Notes: generated from the sequence alone by a model not told the origin. A stretch of 64,000 nt of DNA from Clostridiales bacterium (GCA_004558525.1 SFCQ01000006.1:40289-104288), one strand, 5' to 3'. Numbered from the stretch's first letter, positions 18,052 to 27,197 are shown. Numbers and translations are program-made.

Positions 18052-18342
18052 ATGAGTACATTTACCAACCGCCCAAACATGAGCGAGCAGGAGATACTTA
18101 CGGACCTGCTTTCAAGTGAAAAGCAGCTTATGAAAGAATATGCAAGCGATATGAGTGAAGCTTCATGCGCAAACCTGAGGGGACTGCTTGCCAACAACAT
18201 GGTTGAATGTTCAACAGACCAGCTTGCTATATTTGAGCAGATGCAAATGCGCGGCTTCTATAAAACCAAGCAGGCGCCCAAGAACGAGGTTGAAACAGCC
18301 AAGCAGGATATGACTACCCTGAGGCAGCAGACCGGCTTTTGA
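18052..18342 (+). CDS. Spore coat protein, CotF family
   Basis: A 96-residue Coat F-type protein. The helical hairpin with NMSEQEILTDLLSSEKQLMK, then a region like LRGLLANNMVECSTDQLAIF and EQMQMRGFYKTKQAP, matches the ferritin-like CotF fold, including the conserved M-RG(W/F)Y element near the end. It follows the small coat-associated gene with a GGAGG ribosome-binding site. Expression in the mother cell during sporulation is expected from the family, though I did not recognise a sigma-K promoter. A strong terminator follows. Confidence 0.82.
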   Translation: MSTFTNRPNMSEQEILTDLLSSEKQLMKEYASDMSEASCANLRGLLANNMVECSTDQLAIFEQMQMRGFYKTKQAPKNEVETAKQDMTTLRQQTGF

Positions 18343-18403
18343 TAAGCTGAATTGACCGCGTTGCGCGGTAAAAGCAGCAGATAATAAGCTAAGGCACTAC
18401 AAA

Positions 18404-18436
18404 AAGAAGGAATACCTTTATAAGGGGTTCCTTCTT
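18404..18436 (+). terminator. Intrinsic terminator after cotF-like gene
   Basis: Hairpin AAGAAGGAA / TTCCTTCTT with an inner CCTT/AAGG pairing across a 2x2 internal loop, followed by ATTT. The U tract is short, but the stem is long and well formed. Confidence 0.7.
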
Positions 18437-18513
18437 ATTTCAAATCTGTTAATTATTGCTCTGCCTGTTCCTGATTATTTGATCAATGCGATATTTGAGG
18501 CTTAATACCTATC

Positions 18514-18732
18514 CTAATGGTTACCGATATAGCCTTTTTCTTCATCGTCAAGCTGGCCCGTCAACCGCATGAATTCCATTCTATCCCTGAGCTGCTCAAC
18601 GCTCATGGGCGGCTGCGCGCTTCCCATACAGTCATGACATTCGTTGTCGCATTCCGGGCATTTGCAGCCGCTTTCAAGCCCGCGCTCCATCTGTACCATA
18701 TATGTTCCGCATACCCTGCACGAACATCGCAT
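18514..18732 (-). CDS. Cys-rich small protein, possible zinc ribbon
   Basis: A 72-residue protein with nine cysteines in its first 35 residues (CSCRVC, then CKCPEC and CHDC), followed by a helical C-terminus (SVEQLRDRMEFMRLTG). The spacing suggests one or two zinc-binding sites. It begins 3 bases after the upstream lipoprotein stop with GGAGG before the ATG, so the two are one unit. No family recognised; a nucleic-acid or protein-binding zinc ribbon is the best guess. Confidence 0.65.
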   Translation of the reverse strand: MRCSCRVCGTYMVQMERGLESGCKCPECDNECHDCMGSAQPPMSVEQLRDRMEFMRLTGQLDDEEKGYIGNH

Positions 18733-18735
18733 TCT

Positions 18736-19566
18736 CTACTTACCTCCGTTCTCGCTGCTTGTCTCTTCACTTTTATCATTTTCCGCGGCGGGCGCCGGCT
18801 CTTCTTCTTTATAGTCTGCATCAGGCTCGTCATCGCCGGACTTATCAGCAGCGTCAAGCTGGCGCTTTAGCACGCCCGATTGGTCTATATATGCCTTAAG
18901 CTTTTTTATAGGTATCAGAAACTCCGGCCAAGGCTCACTCAGCGTAGTTATCTCATACGGCCTATATAGAATGGCTATAGAAGAACCGGTCGTATAGAAT
19001 AGCTGGCCGTCAGATATGGGCATTATATCGTTGAGCAATATCATGCCGCGCTCCTTTGCCTGCGCTTCTATCATATCAGGGATAATGGTGCGCCACGCAT
19101 CGCTTTCTTTATCGAAGCAATCCTGTATCTGTATCTCCCTGCCCAATGCAAGGTCATATGTAAGCGGCAGCCTGCCCACAAGCTCGTCCGTTTGCATATC
19201 AAAAAACTCGATTATCATGGAAAGGACGCCGCATGCGTTGCTCTTTATTCTAAACGACGTTGAAACAGGCATGTCATAGCTTCTTATCCTTGCCCTAATG
19301 CGTATTGCGATAAGGGTAGATATGTAACCATATTCTTCATCGTCAACATAAGGGCAGAGCATAATGCTTTCGTCGTCAACAATTTCTTCATACCTTGTAA
19401 GCATAAGCCTGTTATATGGTTTTATGGCCGTGTTTTCTGTATCGCCATTTGTGGCTTCAATAGGCGCGGCCGTGTTGCCGGCACGGCTTGTACCTTTACA
19501 GGATGCAAAAGACGCAAGGGCAACACACATAATAAGCGCCGCCAATACAAGCGCTGCTCTTCTCAT
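18736..19566 (-). CDS. Predicted lipoprotein, RsiV/DUF3298-like
   Basis: A 276-residue exported protein. Residues 4-22 form a signal sequence ending in a lipobox-like FASC (Cys23). The globular part (about 60-230) alternates beta strands; the stretch EFFDMQTDELVGRLPLTYDLALG followed by IQIQDCFDKESDAWRTIIPD resembles the DUF4163/DUF3298 fold of RsiV and related sugar- or wall-binding proteins. The tail is rich in Glu, Asp, Pro and Ser (low complexity). The DUF3298 call is from fold-like pattern, not firm identity. Downstream Cys-rich partner is co-transcribed. Confidence 0.65.
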   Translation of the reverse strand: MRRAALVLAALIMCVALASFASCKGTSRAGNTAAPIEATNGDTENTAIKPYNRLMLTRYEEIVDDESIMLCPYVDDEEYGYISTLIAIRIRARIRSYDMPVSTSFRIKSNACGVLSMIIEFFDMQTDELVGRLPLTYDLALGREIQIQDCFDKESDAWRTIIPDMIEAQAKERGMILLNDIMPISDGQLFYTTGSSIAILYRPYEITTLSEPWPEFLIPIKKLKAYIDQSGVLKRQLDAADKSGDDEPDADYKEEEPAPAAENDKSEETSSENGGK

Positions 19567-19651
19567 GCTCCGCCCTCCTTTCTTGTTCTTAAGCAGATAT
19601 CAAGCTAAAACATGTATTCCGGTTTGCCCACTTATGTATAAGCCGATGCTC

Positions 19652-20818
19652 TTACGCTATATCAAGCGTTTCGGTATCCTCCATTGCCTTCTCTATCATT
19701 TCGCTGAAGTCCACCATAGCTTCGCTTTCCCTGAGCTTTGCCAGCTCCGGCTTCGTTACCGGATGCTGAGGCACAAACACCGTGCAGCAATCCTCATAAG
19801 GAAGTATAGATGTTTCAAATGTGTTTATCTTTTTGGCTATAGCCACTATGTCGTTTTTATCAAAGCCTATAAGCGGCCTGAACACCGGCATTGAAACGGC
19901 ATCGTTCGTCACGCAGAGGCTTTCAAGCGTTTGGCTCGCCACCTGCCCCAACGCCTCGCCCGTTATAAGCGCACGCGAACCGTCTTTTTCAGCCCACTTT
20001 TCGGCTATCTTCATCATAAGCCTGCGCATAAGCACGGTGGTCTCCTTGGGCGGGCACTTTTCATATATGGCAAGCTGTATTTCAGTAAACGGCACAAGAT
20101 GCAGCTTTATATGCCCGGCATATTTTGAAACTATCCTTGCAAGCTCCACCACCTTATCCCTTGCGCGCTCACTGGTATATGGATAGCTGTAAAAATGCAC
20201 GGCTGTAAGCTCAAGCCCGCGGCGGGCCATCATGTAGCCGGCGACAGGGCTGTCTATACCGCCGGATATAAGCAGCGTGGCAAGGCCGGCGGTACCTGTG
20301 GGCATGCCGCCAGCGCCCATTATCTCTTCCGCATATATAAACGCCATCTCCCTTATCTCAACGCAAAGCTTTATATCAGGCTCCCTTATATCAACGCTAA
20401 GCTGAGGGAACGCTTCGAGCATTTCATGGCCAAGCTCCCTGTTTATCTGCTCCGAATTCATAAAGAAGCCCTTGTCCGAGCGCCTGCAGAAGCATTTGAA
20501 TGTAGCCTTTTTGCTGTTGGCTGCGGCGCGCTCCATAATATCCTTTGCAGCGGATACGATAGTCGGCCAATCCTTATCCACGCCCACTGCCGGACTTATC
20601 GAATGTATGCCGAATACTCTGGTAAGCCTGTCCACAGCTTCTTCGGTATTCTCTTCCGATACGCCGTAAACATATATGCGCCCCTGCTCTTTTTTAACGT
20701 CGGCATCAAGGCCGGATAATGCGCACTTTATTGAGTTTATCAGCTTGCGCTCAAAGAAAGGCCTGTTCAAGCCCTTAAGATGTATCTCATCATAGCGAAT
20801 AAGCAAAACGTGTTCCAC
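19652..20818 (-). CDS. thiI: tRNA sulfurtransferase ThiI
   Basis: Adenylates tRNA U8 and transfers sulfur to make 4-thiouridine. The 388 residues comprise an N-terminal ferredoxin-like domain, a THUMP domain (about 60-165) and a PP-loop ATPase with SGGIDSPV at 185-192. The C-terminal rhodanese domain of the E. coli protein is absent, so it cannot make thiazole sulfur by that route; sulfur must come directly from a desulfurase. That partner is encoded immediately upstream on the same strand. Confidence 0.96.
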   Translation of the reverse strand: MEHVLLIRYDEIHLKGLNRPFFERKLINSIKCALSGLDADVKKEQGRIYVYGVSEENTEEAVDRLTRVFGIHSISPAVGVDKDWPTIVSAAKDIMERAAANSKKATFKCFCRRSDKGFFMNSEQINRELGHEMLEAFPQLSVDIREPDIKLCVEIREMAFIYAEEIMGAGGMPTGTAGLATLLISGGIDSPVAGYMMARRGLELTAVHFYSYPYTSERARDKVVELARIVSKYAGHIKLHLVPFTEIQLAIYEKCPPKETTVLMRRLMMKIAEKWAEKDGSRALITGEALGQVASQTLESLCVTNDAVSMPVFRPLIGFDKNDIVAIAKKINTFETSILPYEDCCTVFVPQHPVTKPELAKLRESEAMVDFSEMIEKAMEDTETLDIA

Positions 20819-20894
20819 TTTTTATCCTCCGTATGTTAATAATCGTTTCAATCCGCGCACCAAATAAGGAAAGCGTGCGAGTTTTAAGCTTATG

Positions 20895-20915
20895 GCGGGG
20901 GCTTTCGACCCCCGC
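20895..20915. terminator. Hairpin between cysteine desulfurase and thiI
   Basis: Perfect seven-base-pair stem GCGGGGG / CCCCCGC with a CTTTCGA loop, 7 bases beyond the desulfurase stop. No U tract follows on the minus strand, so it may act as a partial terminator, an mRNA stabiliser or a processing site rather than a full stop. Confidence 0.45.
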
Positions 20916-20921
20916 GCAGTT

Positions 20922-22061
20922 TTATCTTCTTTTGAACCTTCTCAAGAACGCAAGCTGCTCCTCAATAACGTCGGCGGTTATGTCCATCTCGTCCTCTGTA
21001 TTGAACGGGCATATGCTGAAGCGTATAGCGCCCTCCTGCCTGTTCCCCACTACGCCCATCGCGTTAAGTATCCTATTCTTGCCCTTTTTGTGCGCAGAGC
21101 AGGCGGAGCCGGTGGATACATATATACCCTTTTCCTCAAGCGCATGCAGCAGCACCTCTCCCCTTACGCCAAGGAAGGACACATTTAATATATGCGGCGC
21201 GCCGAGGCTCGGCTCCGGACCGTTTATATAAGCGTCCCTTATAAAGCTAAGGTTCTTTGCCAGCCTAAGCTTCATCTGCATGAGCTTGCGCCTTATCTCG
21301 TCAAGGTTGGCCTGATAATATTCTATAGCGGCCTCCATTCCCATTATCCCCGGGGTGTTCGTAGTGCCTGAACGCAAGTTCCTTTCCTGCCCGCCGCCTA
21401 TCTGCCCGCCGGCAAAGCGCACGCCGCGCTTTATATAAAGCGCTCCTACCCCCTTGGGAGCATGGAACTTATGTCCGCTTATAGAATACATATCGCAATA
21501 CCTTGCGTCAAAAGGCACCTTAAGAAAACCCTGTACGCCGTCAACATGCATTATAGCGCCAGGTGCGCGCTGCTTGACGGCTTTATATATGGAAGGTATA
21601 TCGTTTATGGCGCCCGTTTCATTGTTGACATGCATAATGGATACAAACGCAACATCGTTGGAAAGAGCCGACATAAGCGAGTTCACGTCCTGTGTGCCTG
21701 TTGAATCGACCCTGGCTTCGGTAACGTTGTAAGGCCCCTTCAAGGTCATTATGGCGCTATATACAGAAGGGTGTTCAGTAGCGCCGACTATTATCCTGCC
21801 TGTGCCTCTTCTTGCTTTAAGTGCGCCGAATATGGCCGTGTTGTTGCTCTCAGTCCCGCCAGAAGTATATATTATCTCCTCAGGAGCTGCGTGTATCATG
21901 CTTGCGAGCCTGCTTCTTGCCGCATTAACGGCCCTTTCCGCCTCAACCGCGGGCGAATACGCTGCGGAAGGATTAAAAAAATCCTGCCTCATGTATTTCG
22001 CGGCAGCCTCCGCCGCTGCGTCAAGCGTGCGCGTGGTCGCGCTGTTGTCAAGATATATCAT
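20922..22061 (-). CDS. Cysteine desulfurase (NifS/IscS family)
   Basis: PLP enzyme that removes sulfur from cysteine as a persulfide. The 379 residues contain the PLP lysine in SGHKFHAPKG (Lys198) and the catalytic cysteine in STGSACSAHKK (Cys321), on a long flexible loop as in class I NifS/IscS enzymes. The N-terminus MIYLDNSATTR is standard. Lying directly upstream of thiI, it is most likely the sulfur donor for tRNA 4-thiouridine. An isc/suf cluster is not seen here. A weak promoter (TTGTAT, 18 bases, TATAAT) lies at about 22175-22204. Confidence 0.95.
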   Translation of the reverse strand: MIYLDNSATTRTLDAAAEAAAKYMRQDFFNPSAAYSPAVEAERAVNAARSRLASMIHAAPEEIIYTSGGTESNNTAIFGALKARRGTGRIIVGATEHPSVYSAIMTLKGPYNVTEARVDSTGTQDVNSLMSALSNDVAFVSIMHVNNETGAINDIPSIYKAVKQRAPGAIMHVDGVQGFLKVPFDARYCDMYSISGHKFHAPKGVGALYIKRGVRFAGGQIGGGQERNLRSGTTNTPGIMGMEAAIEYYQANLDEIRRKLMQMKLRLAKNLSFIRDAYINGPEPSLGAPHILNVSFLGVRGEVLLHALEEKGIYVSTGSACSAHKKGKNRILNAMGVVGNRQEGAIRFSICPFNTEDEMDITADVIEEQLAFLRRFKRR

Positions 22062-22231
22062 GGTTTCACTTCCGTTTCATTATATAAGTGGTTGCGCTGC
22101 CGGCGGCACGGCATGCGTTTCCCCTTACATTCATTATATGTTCTCCCTGCCATTGCGGACAGCCACAAAGCCATATTATAAATAATACCACATTCAACAT
22201 ACAACTTTCACCATATTTTAATATTATTTGA

Positions 22232-22260
22232 TTGATAGGTTTGTCCCTTTGGTCTAAAAT
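22232..22260 (+). promoter_or_regulatory. Sigma-A promoter of clpC
   Basis: -35 TTGATA (22232-22237), 17-base spacer, -10 TAAAAT (22255-22260). The spacer contains TTTGTCC and TTTGGTC, which superficially resemble CtsR half-sites but differ in sequence and spacing from the CtsR consensus. Confidence 0.75.
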
Positions 22261-22290
22261 AAGTATATAACGAAATAAGGAGCTAATTCT

Positions 22291-24711
22291 ATGGCAATTT
22301 CAGATAGATGCAACGAAGGCGCGCAAAAAGCGCTTGCACTTGCTCAGGAGGCTGCGCGCGACATGGGCCATAACTATGTTGGCAGCGAACACCTTTTGCT
22401 TGGCCTTATAAACGAAGGCGAAGGCGCTGCGGCAAAGGCCCTTGCAGCATTCAACATAACCGCACAGGGCGTGCGCGAAAGGAGCGAGCAGCTTGTTGGC
22501 CATGGCGACTATCATTTTACAGATAGCTTTGGCTACACGCCAAGGACCAAGAAAATACTTGAGCTTAGCCTATACGAAGCAAAGGCGATGAAGGCCAGCT
22601 ACATAGCGACAGAACACATACTGCTCGCCATATTAAGGGAGCGCGACTCTGTAGCGGTAAGGATAATTGAGGACCTGGGTGCGGACATTGCGACACTAAG
22701 GGCTTTTTTGTCCGGCCAAAGCGAACAGAGCGGAGTAAGCGCGGGCGTTGCACGCGAGCAGAGCGGCACGCCGGTGCTTGATCAATACGGAAGAGACCTG
22801 ACGGGCCTTGCAAGGGATGGCGAGCTTGACCCGCTTATAGGGCGCGAAAAGGAAATAGAGCGGGTGATACAGATACTTTCAAGAAGAACCAAGAACAACC
22901 CCGTTCTTATAGGCGACCCCGGCGTTGGCAAAAGCGCGATTGTTGAAGGGCTTGCGCAGAAGATAACCTCCGGAAAGATACCCGAGCTTCTGCGCGACAA
23001 AAGGATAGTGACCCTTGACCTTGGCAGCATGATTGCCGGAACGAAGTACAGGGGCGAATTTGAGGAGCGCATAAACAACGCCATAGCCGAGCTGCGTGCG
23101 GACGGGCATACCATACTTTTTATAGACGAGCTGCATACAATAGTGGGCGCAGGTGCAAGCGAAGGCAGCGTTGACGCGGCTAACATACTGAAGCCCGCGC
23201 TCGCAAGAGGAGAGGTGCAGATAATCGGCGCAACGAGCCTTGACGAATACAGGAAGCACATAGAAAATGACGCGGCGCTTGCAAGGCGTTTTCAGCCGGT
23301 AACGGTGGGCGAACCCACAAAGGAGGAAGCGGAAGAGATACTGCTTGGCCTGCGCGAGCGTTATGAAGCGCACCACAAGGCAAAGATAACAAACGAAGCC
23401 GTTCATGCCGCGGTGGAGTTGAGCTGGCGCTATATATCGGATAGATTTCTTCCTGATAAGGCGATAGACCTTATGGACGAAGCCGCAAGCCGCGTAAGGC
23501 TTAGGGTATACAACGCCCCGCCCGATATGAAGGAGCTCAGGGTGAAGCTTGAAACGCTTATAAAGCAAAAGGAGGAGGCTGTAAGCCAGCAGAATTACGA
23601 GCGCGCCGCAGCCGTACGCGATGAGGAAATGGAGCTGCGCGCAAGCATGGAATCGATAAAGTCTGACTGGGAAAAGGAGCGCGAAGGCAAGCGCTGCCTC
23701 GTCACCGCAGAAGACATAGCCGAGGTTGTAAACGCATGGACCGGCATACCGGTAAGCGAGCTTAGCACAAGCGAAGCGGATAAGCTATTGCATCTTGAAG
23801 ACAAGCTTCATGAGCGCATAGTCGGCCAGGAGGAGGCCGTGCGCGCCGTTTCGCGCGCAATAAGGCGGGCAAGAGCCGGATTGAAGGATCCTCAAAGGCC
23901 CATAGGCTCATTTATATTCTTGGGGCCTACGGGTGTCGGCAAGACTGAGCTTGCGCGCGCGCTTTGCTCGGCGCTTTTCAGCGATGAATCGGCCATGATA
24001 AGGCTGGACATGAGCGAATATATGGAGCCGCACAGCGTAAGCAAGCTCATAGGCTCTCCCCCGGGCTATGTTGGCTATGACGATGGCGGCCAGCTGACCG
24101 AGCGCGTAAGGAGAAAGCCTTACTGCGTTATACTGCTTGACGAGCTTGAAAAGGCTCATGAGGACGTGTTCAACATACTTTTGCAGGTGCTTGAGGACGG
24201 CAGGCTCACCGATTCACGCGGAAGGAGCGTAGATTTTAGGAACACGGTAATAATCATGACCAGCAACGCCGGAGCAAAAAGCGCATCAAGAACAAGCGTG
24301 ATGGGTTTTGGCGCAAATACAGGCTCTGTCAAGGCTGAAAAGGTAAGAGAGACCATGCTTGAGGAGCTTAAGCGCACGTTTAAGCCAGAGTTTTTGAACC
24401 GCGTTGACGAGATAGTTGTATTCAAGCCGCTTGAAAGGGAGCAGACGCTTGCAATAGCCAGGCTCATGCTTTCAAGCGTTGCCAAGCGGCTCAGGGAGCG
24501 CGGCATAGAACTGACGGTAACGGACGAGGCGACAGCGCTTATAAGCAGCGAAGGCTTTGACCCCGAATACGGCGCAAGGCCTCTGAGGCGCGCCATACAG
24601 CAGCAGGTCGAGGACGCATTGAGCGAGGAGATACTTTCCGGACGCATTTTGCTTGGCGATACTGTTAAAATGGGCGTCGAAAACGGCAGATTAAGCTTTG
24701 TCAAACAGTAG
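22291..24711 (+). CDS. clpC: ATP-dependent Clp protease ATP-binding subunit ClpC
   Basis: Hexameric AAA+ unfoldase that feeds ClpP and acts in protein quality control, competence and sporulation. The 806 residues have two N-terminal Clp_N repeats (1-145), the first AAA+ domain with Walker A GDPGVGKS at 208-215, a UVR-type coiled middle (about 410-450, ETLIKQKEEAVSQQNYERAA), and the second AAA+ domain with GPTGVGKTE starting at 545. The middle region marks it as ClpC rather than ClpB or ClpA. It stands alone: ctsR, mcsA and mcsB, often its operon partners, are absent. Confidence 0.96.
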   Translation: MAISDRCNEGAQKALALAQEAARDMGHNYVGSEHLLLGLINEGEGAAAKALAAFNITAQGVRERSEQLVGHGDYHFTDSFGYTPRTKKILELSLYEAKAMKASYIATEHILLAILRERDSVAVRIIEDLGADIATLRAFLSGQSEQSGVSAGVAREQSGTPVLDQYGRDLTGLARDGELDPLIGREKEIERVIQILSRRTKNNPVLIGDPGVGKSAIVEGLAQKITSGKIPELLRDKRIVTLDLGSMIAGTKYRGEFEERINNAIAELRADGHTILFIDELHTIVGAGASEGSVDAANILKPALARGEVQIIGATSLDEYRKHIENDAALARRFQPVTVGEPTKEEAEEILLGLRERYEAHHKAKITNEAVHAAVELSWRYISDRFLPDKAIDLMDEAASRVRLRVYNAPPDMKELRVKLETLIKQKEEAVSQQNYERAAAVRDEEMELRASMESIKSDWEKEREGKRCLVTAEDIAEVVNAWTGIPVSELSTSEADKLLHLEDKLHERIVGQEEAVRAVSRAIRRARAGLKDPQRPIGSFIFLGPTGVGKTELARALCSALFSDESAMIRLDMSEYMEPHSVSKLIGSPPGYVGYDDGGQLTERVRRKPYCVILLDELEKAHEDVFNILLQVLEDGRLTDSRGRSVDFRNTVIIMTSNAGAKSASRTSVMGFGANTGSVKAEKVRETMLEELKRTFKPEFLNRVDEIVVFKPLEREQTLAIARLMLSSVAKRLRERGIELTVTDEATALISSEGFDPEYGARPLRRAIQQQVEDALSEEILSGRILLGDTVKMGVENGRLSFVKQ

Positions 24712-24830
24712 ATAGGCCGTATTCAAACAAATTTAACATTTTGTTTATTACATAATTGTTGCAAATTGCCGACAAAATGATAAAATCCATATATAGTGAT
24801 TTTTTGTAAGAAAGGAGTCTGAGCCGCAGC

Positions 24831-26051
24831 ATGTTAAAACAGGCAGTAAAGCGTATTTTGGCATTGCTTCTTGCTCTTATGTTTATGCTGATAAGCGCCG
24901 TCAGCTTCGCTGATAACAATAGCGGCAAAGACTCCAATGATAATGAGGATAGGAATTCCGACTATGGAATTGCCGTCGACTCAAACGGCCATGTTTATCC
25001 CGAATACTTCAGCGGCATAGCCAACGATATGCTCTCAAAGCTTAAAGAGCTTTTTGTCTCAGAAAAGGCTGCGCCTTACGGCGAGGGTATATCGTTTGAT
25101 CTTAAGGCAGCCCTTGCATCGGATGATTTTGAGAAGGATTGCCTTAGCGGGCTCGTTATAGGCATTGACCCCGGCCATCAGTTTAAGGCTGATGATGCTC
25201 TTGAGCCAATAGCCCCAGATTCAACAAAAACCAAGGAACGCCAGTCCGCCGGCTCAAGGGGAATTCGTACAGGCGTTTTTGAGCATACGATAAACCTTTT
25301 GATAGCTGACAAGCTTGCCGGCATATTAAGGCAAGCCGGCGCCGAAGTCGTATTGACGCGCACGGATGCGTATGTTTCATTGAGCAACAGCGAGCGTGCA
25401 TTGATGATGAACGATGCCAATGTCGATTTCTGGATAAGGCTGCATTGTGAAAGCTCTCAGGATTGCAATACTTCCGGCTGCACCATACTCGTTCCGGCGC
25501 CAATAGATGATTATATTGAAGCCGATAACGCTGGCGAGGAAAACGCCGCTTCGGCTAAGCAGGACAAGGCTGAAGCTTCAAACGCCGCCGCAGATGATGC
25601 TGTGAGCAATACTTCAAAAGAAGCTGAAATCGCCGAAACCAACGCCGATTCAAAAGAAGCCGGCCGCGATATATTTATAGAAAGCTTTGTGCTTGCATCA
25701 ACCATATCAAAGGCTTTCTGCTCCGTTACCGGCGCACAGTCGCTCGGCATAGTCAGCCTGACGGATCAAACGGGCTTCAATTATTCCCTTTCCCCCGTCA
25801 TAGCCATTGAGATGGGCTGCCTGTCCAACCCAAGCGAGGATATAAAGCTCAACAGGGCCTCCTATCAGGATTCCTGCGCATTTGGCATATATCTTGGCAT
25901 AAAGGAGTACGTTAAAACCATAGACGATCCTGAAAGCAATATCAAAGCTCTGTTTGCTTCTGACGGCAGCGATGCAGGCGAGTCCGCGTTAAGCGGCTCG
26001 GGCAGCAAAAGCAATTCCCTAAAGAATGAAGAAAATGATAAAGCCTATTAA
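24831..26051 (+). CDS. N-acetylmuramoyl-L-alanine amidase, secreted
   Basis: Zinc amidase that cleaves the bond between MurNAc and the stem peptide. Signal peptide at residues 1-27. The Amidase_3 fold starts near 108: zinc ligands H116 (GIDPGHQ), E151 (VFEHTINL) and H205 (IRLHCES), and catalytic E327 (IEMGCLSN). Between the halves, residues 228-280 form an Ala/Glu/Asp/Ser-rich low-complexity insertion not typical of the fold. A Ser/Gly-rich tail ends the protein. A promoter-like TTGCAA, 16 bases, TAAAAT precedes it. The GGAG site is unusually far (13 bases) from the ATG. Confidence 0.88.
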   Translation: MLKQAVKRILALLLALMFMLISAVSFADNNSGKDSNDNEDRNSDYGIAVDSNGHVYPEYFSGIANDMLSKLKELFVSEKAAPYGEGISFDLKAALASDDFEKDCLSGLVIGIDPGHQFKADDALEPIAPDSTKTKERQSAGSRGIRTGVFEHTINLLIADKLAGILRQAGAEVVLTRTDAYVSLSNSERALMMNDANVDFWIRLHCESSQDCNTSGCTILVPAPIDDYIEADNAGEENAASAKQDKAEASNAAADDAVSNTSKEAEIAETNADSKEAGRDIFIESFVLASTISKAFCSVTGAQSLGIVSLTDQTGFNYSLSPVIAIEMGCLSNPSEDIKLNRASYQDSCAFGIYLGIKEYVKTIDDPESNIKALFASDGSDAGESALSGSGSKSNSLKNEENDKAY

Positions 26052-26844
26052 AACAGTAATATTGGTTTTTGCCGCCGTATTCTTTATTGCGGCGATTTTT
26101 TGCGGCTGCTCGGCTAAAGGCGGCAGTAACCCTTCTCCCTCGCCCACATTGGCGCCGGATAAAACGCAGCAGCAAGAGGTCAACCCTTCTTCCGCCCCAT
26201 CTCCCTCGGCGGATTTGCAGGAGCCTGTCATCAGCCCTTCGGCCGAATCCACTCCGTACAGTACCAACCCCGTATATAGCTTTTACAGTGAATACTATTC
26301 TGCATCACACACACCGCTTGAAGCTATATCGAACAAGCTTGCCGGTGTGAAGAGTGCCGAAGCGCTTGAATTCTCACTTATGTGCGATGCGCACAGCCGC
26401 GCTTTATCTGTGCTTAACCAAAGCATTGGCAGGCTTACATACACAGATGCAAGCACATATTCCGCCACGCTCAGCGGTTCGGAAGCCGGCAGCGGCACGC
26501 TGAGCAGTTCTGACAGCGGCTACAGCTTTGAGTTTACATATGATGATGATACTGTGCTCAGAGGCACATATTATCAAACTGAGCAAACCGAAAAAATAGA
26601 ATTCACAATAGCCTCGCCAACCATGGTACAAACAAGATGCAGCATACAAAAGAGTGAGCAGGGCTGGACTTCCGTGGTCAGCGAGCTTGAATCAATAACT
26701 ATGCTGTCCGTTTCCGGCGATGAAACCGCTTCTTTTGCATTTGATCTAAGGCAGGCTGTTTTGAGCGGCGGCAACGTTTATCTATGCGACTATACGCCGC
26801 CCGTTGAGGAAGAGCCCGACGCAGCAACGTTTGCAACGCCATAG
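26026..26844 (+). CDS. Predicted lipoprotein of unknown function
   Basis: A 272-residue exported protein overlapping the amidase gene by 26 bases. Hydrophobic signal at 9-26 and a lipobox-like FCGC (Cys28). A Ser/Pro-rich linker (about 33-75, NPSPSPT) spaces a beta-rich domain (about 80-250) that resembles no family I can name. The C-terminus is acidic (VEEEPDAA). Translational coupling to the amidase suggests a shared envelope role, for example in wall turnover. Codon use matches the neighbours. A strong terminator follows. Confidence 0.7.
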   Translation: MKKMIKPIKTVILVFAAVFFIAAIFCGCSAKGGSNPSPSPTLAPDKTQQQEVNPSSAPSPSADLQEPVISPSAESTPYSTNPVYSFYSEYYSASHTPLEAISNKLAGVKSAEALEFSLMCDAHSRALSVLNQSIGRLTYTDASTYSATLSGSEAGSGTLSSSDSGYSFEFTYDDDTVLRGTYYQTEQTEKIEFTIASPTMVQTRCSIQKSEQGWTSVVSELESITMLSVSGDETASFAFDLRQAVLSGGNVYLCDYTPPVEEEPDAATFATP

Positions 26845-26859
26845 CAAAGCATATCAAAA

Positions 26860-26885
26860 CTGCCGGCAATATACCGGCAGTTTTT
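26860..26885 (+). terminator. Intrinsic terminator after the lipoprotein gene
   Basis: Hairpin CTGCCGG-CAATATA-CCGGCAG followed by TTTTT. It lies between convergent genes and could also serve bofA on the minus strand. Confidence 0.88.
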
Positions 26886-26913
26886 GTATTAAGCTTTGTT
26901 TTGCCCGTTTCCA

Positions 26914-27168
26914 TTACAGCAAATACTGTATCGCTATTATCAGAAGTACCCCTGGTATGCCCAGCACGCCCACTATAAGCGCCCTAAAGAAGGTTATCGT
27001 TAACGACAGGCCTATTACAGAGCCAAAGAAGTTTATTACCAGCAATATTGCCGCACCTATAAGCGCATTTACGAACAGCTTCCAGAATATCTTGATTGAA
27101 AGCTTAAGCAGCTTACAGAAGAGCCACAGTATAAAGAACCCCAACAGCAATGCCAATACGGTTCCCAT
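26914..27168 (-). CDS. bofA: Pro-sigma-K processing inhibitor BofA family protein
   Basis: Small membrane protein that restrains the SpoIVFB protease until forespore signalling allows sigma-K activation. From ATG 27168 (AAGGGG ribosome-binding site) it has 84 residues, with hydrophobic segments at about 3-20, 35-60 and 62-84. The conserved C-terminal element GVLGIPGVLLIIAI is diagnostic. The frame is open up to 27201, but the extra N-terminus would overlap the upstream gene. It follows yaaL, the same order as in Bacillus. Confidence 0.88.
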   Translation of the reverse strand: MGTVLALLLGFFILWLFCKLLKLSIKIFWKLFVNALIGAAILLVINFFGSVIGLSLTITFFRALIVGVLGIPGVLLIIAIQYLL

Positions 27169-27197
27169 GTTTCCCCTTTCTCCGGGGAGCGCCCCGG

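Noticed and set aside
22238..22254. CtsR operator before clpC
   Set aside because: TTTGTCC and TTTGGTC do not match the CtsR heptads or their 3-base spacing.
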